Assembly (NCBI GenBank): GCA_041178545.1
Contig: JBEGVB010000017.1
Location: 37,277-101,276, forward strand
Reading direction: 5' to 3'
Length of the DNA: 64,000 bases
DNA from: JBEATZ01 sp041178545
GTDB lineage: Bacteria; Planctomycetota; UBA1135; UBA2386
The position numbers and the translations under genes were made by a program. Below, piece by piece: positions 59,830 through 64,000 of the stretch (the stretch's first letter is position 1; each line of letters starts with the position of its first letter). The notes under the pieces are model-generated. The model had not been told where the DNA came from. It saw only the letters and a program-made list of their open reading frames with translations, and searched no databases.

Positions 59830-61691
59830 ATGGTCACCTGCAGCGCGTTCGTGGTGTAGAAGGGCACGCGTGCTTGGTTTGACCCGTCCGCGACGGCAAC
59901 CTGGAACACCACCGACAGGCCTGCGAGCGCAGGGTTGTTGGGGATCGACACCGGCTGCAGCGCGCGGCCGAGCGAGTCACCGAGCACGAAGCCGACAGTC
60001 TGCGGGTTGACGAGGTAGTTGAAGCAGCCCGGCAGGCCCAGCGGGGTGAGGTCCTGCGGCGCGGCAAGCGCGTTGAAGGCTGCGAGCACGAACGCGGGAC
60101 GCAGCTCAAGGCCGCGGATCGCGCCCACGGTGAAGCTGTTGTTGCCCACCTGCGGCGAACCCATCCATGCGTCCATCACGACCTTGAGGCCGCGCGTCGG
60201 CGTTGCGCAACCGTCACCGATCGGCAGGATGCCGGCGCGGAACGGACCGGGCATCACGCCGTCTGCTGCCGATGCCATGCTGCCGAGGAAGGGCCCGTTG
60301 GTGGCGTTGTAGGGCGACGGGTAGGTGCCGCCGAACTGGGCCGTGTAGTGGCGCATGGCCACCTCGCCCTGGTCGATCACGCCGTTCGTGTTGGTGTCGA
60401 AGATGGACACCACGGCGTCGTTGGGACCGCCGTTGTCGAACAGGAAGTGCACGCCGCCGTCCGTGGTGGCCGACATGCCCCACGTCGAGCTGTTGATCGT
60501 GCTGATCGTCGTGGCATTCACCAGGTTGGTGAAGGTCACCGGCTGCACGCCCGCGTGCACCTGGCCGCTGATGTTCGAGTAGAGCGAGAGCTCTCCAGTG
60601 TCGATCGTGCCGTTGCGGTTCGCGTCCACCACCCGGTAGATGAGGCCGCCGATGTTCTGGCCGTTGAGGTTGAAGTCACCCTCGCTCGACGTGCGGTAGC
60701 TCGCACCGATGTAGTAGATGTGGGGCTGCGCCGGGTCGTTGGCGGGCGCGATGTTCACGAAGCGGCCGAAGTGGCTGCGGCGCGGCGAGGCGCCGGTGAC
60801 CACGATGTGCTGGATGTCCCAGCTGGGGAACACACCGCTGGCGAAGTCGGGGTGGCGAGGCAGGTTGTTGAGCGTGGAGCCGTTGAACCACACCTCGGGG
60901 ACCGCAACGCCGTTGTTGTCCGTGAAGCCGTACCACGCGTTCATGTCCGGCTGGATCGTGTAGGTGGCGAGGCCCGTGGTCGGGTCGACGACGCCCGTGA
61001 GGCTCGCGCCCTGGGCGAAGGCCAGCACCTTGCCCGTGGGCAGCACGCGCACCTGGCGCCAGAAGTCGCGGCTGATGGTCACCGGGCCCGTTGCGCCCGG
61101 GACCTGCAGGCCGAGGGAGGATGCGACGAACAGGCTCTGTTCGCCGGGGTCCTTCGCGTCGCCGTCGTTGTTCAGGTCGACGAGGCGGTGGATGCCGCGC
61201 GTGAAGCCCAGCGACGAGGCGGTGGAGTTGTCGAGCGCGACGTAGACGCGCGTCTGGTTGGTGACCGGGTCGCGGTACACGCCCAGCGTGTCCGGGGCGA
61301 AGAGGCCCGCACCCGTGCTGCTGGTGCCGAAGTAGAAGAACTCGACCACTTCCGACGCGTCGAGCACGCCGTTGTGGTTGCTGTCCGAGCCGCGCACCAC
61401 GCGACCCTGCTCGGAGTCCGTGAAGTAGAAGGCTGGCTCACCATTCTCGACGGTCCAGTCCCCGTCGGTCATGAAGCACGTGCCACCCGTGGTGTGGAAG
61501 CACGTCGTCAGGAACGCGTGCAGCTCCTCGGGAACCATGGCAACGCCGTCCATGTTGTTGTCCTTGATGCGGGCCACGGGGTAGTTGGCCGTGGGCGGGC
61601 CGCCGGCGTTGGCGAACCCGAGGGGGAAGTAGTGGTCCTGGGCCGCGAGCGACGCGGCGACGGAGAGGACGGCGAGGGTGGTGCGCAGCAT
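59820..61691 (-). CDS. Secreted EF-hand/dockerin-like calcium-binding protein
   Basis: A 623-residue exported protein with signal peptide MLRTTLAVLSVAASLAAQ. Calcium-loop motifs recur: DSNHNGVLDASEV, DLNNDGDAKDPGE, DANRNGTIDTGEL and DTNTNGVIDQGEV, resembling EF hands or dockerin units. The middle region is beta-rich with many Asn/Thr. The last ~130 residues (SPQVGNNSFTVG, LPGCFNYLV, PVSIPNNPALAGL, TTNALQVTIQP) match the tail of the secreted protein at 7288-8250. Function unknown; likely surface or extracellular. Confidence 0.82.
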   Translation of the reverse strand: MLRTTLAVLSVAASLAAQDHYFPLGFANAGGPPTANYPVARIKDNNMDGVAMVPEELHAFLTTCFHTTGGTCFMTDGDWTVENGEPAFYFTDSEQGRVVRGSDSNHNGVLDASEVVEFFYFGTSSTGAGLFAPDTLGVYRDPVTNQTRVYVALDNSTASSLGFTRGIHRLVDLNNDGDAKDPGEQSLFVASSLGLQVPGATGPVTISRDFWRQVRVLPTGKVLAFAQGASLTGVVDPTTGLATYTIQPDMNAWYGFTDNNGVAVPEVWFNGSTLNNLPRHPDFASGVFPSWDIQHIVVTGASPRRSHFGRFVNIAPANDPAQPHIYYIGASYRTSSEGDFNLNGQNIGGLIYRVVDANRNGTIDTGELSLYSNISGQVHAGVQPVTFTNLVNATTISTINSSTWGMSATTDGGVHFLFDNGGPNDAVVSIFDTNTNGVIDQGEVAMRHYTAQFGGTYPSPYNATNGPFLGSMASAADGVMPGPFRAGILPIGDGCATPTRGLKVVMDAWMGSPQVGNNSFTVGAIRGLELRPAFVLAAFNALAAPQDLTPLGLPGCFNYLVNPQTVGFVLGDSLGRALQPVSIPNNPALAGLSVVFQVAVADGSNQARVPFYTTNALQVTIQP

Positions 61692-61940
61692 GTTGGATTG
61701 GGGATGAGGTCGAGCCGACCAGTTTCGCATGCAACGCACAGGCTGCGTGAAGTTTGCATGGGGATTCGCGGCGGCGGGACCGGAGCGCACGGTCGGGCGA
61801 AACCATGCCGCCGGCACGAAATGCCGGACGCAACCTGCCATGGCATTGGGACTTCCCGCACAGCGCGACCTCGCAAGCCTTGCCGGTCGGAGGGAAGCCT
61901 TCCTAAGATCCTCCGTCCCAATGGCCGAAGACGCAGGAGC

Positions 61941-62957
61941 ATGAGCCAGACGGTCCGGATCCGCGCCTTCCAGCCTGGCGATGCCGAGGGTGTGCTCGCC
62001 AACTGGAACCGGGTGTTCCCCACCGCGGACGGACGCATCCGGCACCGCGGCATGGACCACTGGCGGTGGAAGTTCCTCGCCAACCCGCTCGGTCGCCAGG
62101 ACATCGAGGTGGCCGAGCACTCGGAAGCCGGCATCGTCGGCAGCTACCCCACCATTGCCCTGCCCGTGTGGATGGACGGCGCCGTGCGCACCTGTGGCCA
62201 CGTGGTCGACCTCGTCGTCGATCCTGCCCACCGCCGTGCAGGTGACCGCCCGGGACTCTTCGTCCAACTCGGCCTCTCCCACTACGCACGCTATGGCGGC
62301 ACCGAGCAGGGCAGGCACGAGTTCCACTACGGGTGGCCGGTCCCCGCCTGGCGCATGGGCCAGAAGTACCTCCACTACGAGAACGTGCGCGACTGGGACT
62401 TCCTCTTCCGCGAGTCGGGGCCCGACGGAATCCCCGTGCGCAGCACGCCAACGGGCCTCGCCGTCCGCGAGGTCGCGCGCTTCGGCACCGAGGTCGATGC
62501 ACTCTTCGAGCGCATGAAGACGCAGCTGCCCATGGCCCTCGTGCGCGACAGTGCCTACCTCAACTGGCGCTATGCCGATGCCGTCGACTCGAGCTACCGG
62601 CTCTACGAGTGCCGCAGCCTCGCCGACGGGTCGCTGCGCGGAATCTGCGTCTACACCGTCTGCGACTTCCTCTTCCCGCACACGGCCTTCCTCGTCGACT
62701 GGCTGTTGCCCGAGGCCGACGGTGACGCCACCGTCGCCATGGTGGGCGCCGTCGAGCAGCAGGCCAACCGCGACGGCGCACGGGCCCTCGCAACGCTGTT
62801 CCCCCAGCTCGACCCGCGCTTCCTGCGGTTCCAGCGCATGGGATTCCTCGTCTACGGCACCAGCTACTTCGTCGTCATGGCGCGCCACTCCACCCGCGAG
62901 ACCACGTGGTACCGCGAGAACTGGTACCACACCGCTGGAGACTCCGACCTTGTCTGA
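61941..62957 (+). CDS. GNAT-fold acetyltransferase-like protein
   Basis: A 338-residue protein with a GNAT/Eis-like N-terminal half: VRIRAFQPGDAEGVLANWNRVFP, then CGHVVDLVVDPAHRRAGDRPGLF, which resembles motif A of acetyl-CoA binding although the R/Q-x-x-G-x-G/A loop is altered. A second alpha/beta half (LNWRYADAVDSSYRLYECRS, LFPQLDPRFLRFQRMGFLVYG) could be a degenerate GNAT copy. It abuts a PIG-L deacetylase gene. The acceptor is unknown; an amino sugar is possible from context. A GGAG ribosome site lies only one base from the ATG. Confidence 0.75.
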   Translation: MSQTVRIRAFQPGDAEGVLANWNRVFPTADGRIRHRGMDHWRWKFLANPLGRQDIEVAEHSEAGIVGSYPTIALPVWMDGAVRTCGHVVDLVVDPAHRRAGDRPGLFVQLGLSHYARYGGTEQGRHEFHYGWPVPAWRMGQKYLHYENVRDWDFLFRESGPDGIPVRSTPTGLAVREVARFGTEVDALFERMKTQLPMALVRDSAYLNWRYADAVDSSYRLYECRSLADGSLRGICVYTVCDFLFPHTAFLVDWLLPEADGDATVAMVGAVEQQANRDGARALATLFPQLDPRFLRFQRMGFLVYGTSYFVVMARHSTRETTWYRENWYHTAGDSDLV

Positions 62958-62961
62958 GGAC

Positions 62962-63663
62962 GTGAGCCCCACCACCGACCCCATGCAGGGTGTCCAGGCC
63001 GAGCCGCGCCTCCTTGCTGGAGCGCCACGCGGACGCGTCCTCTGCTTCGCGCCCCACCCCGACGACGAGGCCATCGGGCCTGGTGGTGCGCTCGCCCTCC
63101 ATGCACGGCAGGGCGATGCCGTGCGGGTCGTCATTGCCACCGACGGCCGCTCAGGCGATCCCGACCGCCGGCATGCACCCGAGCACTACGCGGCCCTGCG
63201 CCGCACCGAGTCGACCAACGGCTTGCGCGCCCTTGGAGTGACCGACGTGACCTTCTGGGGCTTCCCCGACAACCAGAGCTACAGCGCAACCGACCTCGAG
63301 CTTGCCACGCGCATGGCCGCAGAGGTGATCCGCGCACACGCAGCCGACGTCGTCTACCTGCCGTGGGAACGCGAAGGCCACGGCGACCACCACGTGCTCC
63401 ACCTCGCAGTGGTGAAGGCCATGGAGATGGTCGGCTACCGCGGACGCGCCTTCGGCTACGAGGTGTGGAACGCGATGGTGCCGGACGTGCTCCTCGACAT
63501 CACCACCGTCGTGGAGCAGAAGCGTGCCGCCATGAAGTGCCATGCGTCGCAGCTCGCGTACGTGGACTACGAGCACGTGATCCTGGGGTTGAACGCGTAC
63601 CGCTCGCTCGTGCACGGCGCAGGAAAGGGCTGGGCCGAGGCCTTCCGCGTGTTGCGCGGGTGA
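62962..63663 (+). CDS. PIG-L/LmbE-family de-N-acetylase
   Basis: A zinc-dependent deacetylase of about 233 residues. The metal site is APHPDDEAIGPGG plus HGDHH near residue 139, and the fold continues FWGFPDNQSYS. Family members remove N-acetyl groups from GlcNAc-containing lipids or thiol glycosides. Starts are uncertain: GTG 62962 is used, TTG 62950 would overlap the upstream gene by 8 bases and ATG 62983 is also in frame. Co-transcription with the acetyltransferase suggests modification of a surface sugar. Confidence 0.9.
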   Translation: MSPTTDPMQGVQAEPRLLAGAPRGRVLCFAPHPDDEAIGPGGALALHARQGDAVRVVIATDGRSGDPDRRHAPEHYAALRRTESTNGLRALGVTDVTFWGFPDNQSYSATDLELATRMAAEVIRAHAADVVYLPWEREGHGDHHVLHLAVVKAMEMVGYRGRAFGYEVWNAMVPDVLLDITTVVEQKRAAMKCHASQLAYVDYEHVILGLNAYRSLVHGAGKGWAEAFRVLRG

Positions 63664-63718
63664 CGAGGAACGGTGCGAGATGGTGAGCGGGGGATGCGGT
63701 GGTTGAGGCGGACGGGGT

Positions 63719-64000
63719 GGCGGGACGGGGAGCGGCGATGGAGAGCAGAACCTGTGACGGGGAAGAGGGCGCGCGGACGTGGCCCGGGAGATGAGGAGGT
63801 GAGCGGCGGGGTGGTGGAGCGCGCGCGGAGACGGAGGCTGGAAGAGAGGGCCGGGGAACGGGAACGGTGGACAAGGCGGAGGACGCGGCGGGACGGGGAA
63901 CGGGGACGGAGAGGAGAACCTGTGAAGGGGAAGAGGGCGCGCGGACGTGGCCCGGGAGATGAGGAGGTGAGCGGCGGGGTGGTGGAGCGCGCGCGGAGAC
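63719..64000 (+). repeat. GC-rich tandem repeat, 168-bp period
   Basis: A purine-rich, G-biased stretch with no credible gene. GGCGGGACGGGG occurs at 63719 and 63887, exactly 168 bases apart, and 63751-63832 matches 63919-64000 with a single difference (C/A). At least 1.7 units are present and the array is cut by the window edge. The left part (63664-63718) is of the same composition but not clearly repeated. A minus-strand frame across it would be a Pro/Ser/Arg-rich product overlapping the deacetylase gene and is not supported. Confidence 0.85.

Noticed and set aside
63500..63874. Minus-strand frame over the deacetylase 3' end and the terminal repeat
   Set aside because: Pro/Ser/Arg low-complexity product, antisense to a well-supported gene and partly made of repeat sequence.
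63719..64000. Terminal repeat considered as a CRISPR array
   Set aside because: Units are 168 bases, contiguous and near-identical, with no short repeat/unique spacer alternation and no cas genes nearby.

Overview
The window is GC-rich bacterial DNA, densely coded on both strands. Its gene content points to the Planctomycetota: long Ser/Thr kinases with TPR or sulfatase-modifying-factor tails, a Gfo/Idh oxidoreductase beside a sugar isomerase, FG-GAP and EF-hand secreted proteins sharing a C-terminal domain, futalosine-type menaquinone synthesis, SANT-like repeats and a two-subunit topoisomerase VI. The phylum is inferred from gene content only. I saw no rRNA, tRNA, CRISPR array or transposase.

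Layout. 38-1314 (+): octanoyl/lipoyl transferase and a carboxymuconolactone-decarboxylase-like protein. 1298-5853 (-): ptsI, a four-repeat SANT-like protein, STAS protein, PAS histidine kinase and response regulator. 5974-7263 (+): membrane coiled-coil protein, facing a secreted protein (7288-8250, -). 8314-20286 (-): a tightly packed ten-gene cluster with a complete partner-switching module (STAS, RsbW-like kinase, two PP2C phosphatases), an ABC transporter with a double-domain substrate-binding protein, a STAS fusion protein, a Cache hybrid kinase and receiver proteins. 20351-31805: MFS carrier, methyltransferase, an active/degenerate amidohydrolase pair, cyclase-fold protein, kinase-sulfatase-factor fusion, sugar isomerase and oxidoreductase. 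31841-36067 (-): FG-GAP lipoprotein and thioredoxin-fold protein. 36158-39834 (+): mqnA-top6B-top6A. 39856-45546: glycosidase-like lipoprotein, barrel-like protein, DCC oxidoreductase and a glycosyltransferase group. 45622-53722: TetR regulator divergent from lipA and a branched-chain 2-oxoacid dehydrogenase operon with two E1 alpha genes. 53747-63663: kinase-TPR protein, alanine racemase, sodium:solute symporter, EF-hand secreted protein, acetyltransferase and PIG-L deacetylase. The window ends in a GC-rich tandem repeat with a 168-bp period.

How it fits together. Two themes stand out. The first is signal transduction built on STAS, PP2C and receiver proteins: 8314-20286 looks like one sensory unit in which ligand capture by an ABC system, phosphorelay and a sigma/anti-sigma partner switch are co-expressed. 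The second is lipoate-dependent oxidation of branched-chain 2-oxoacids: lipA sits directly upstream of the complex it serves, behind a palindromic operator likely bound by the divergent TetR protein, and an octanoyltransferase gene lies at the window's left edge. Many neighbours overlap by four bases (ATGA or GTGA), which fixes several start codons and suggests translational coupling.
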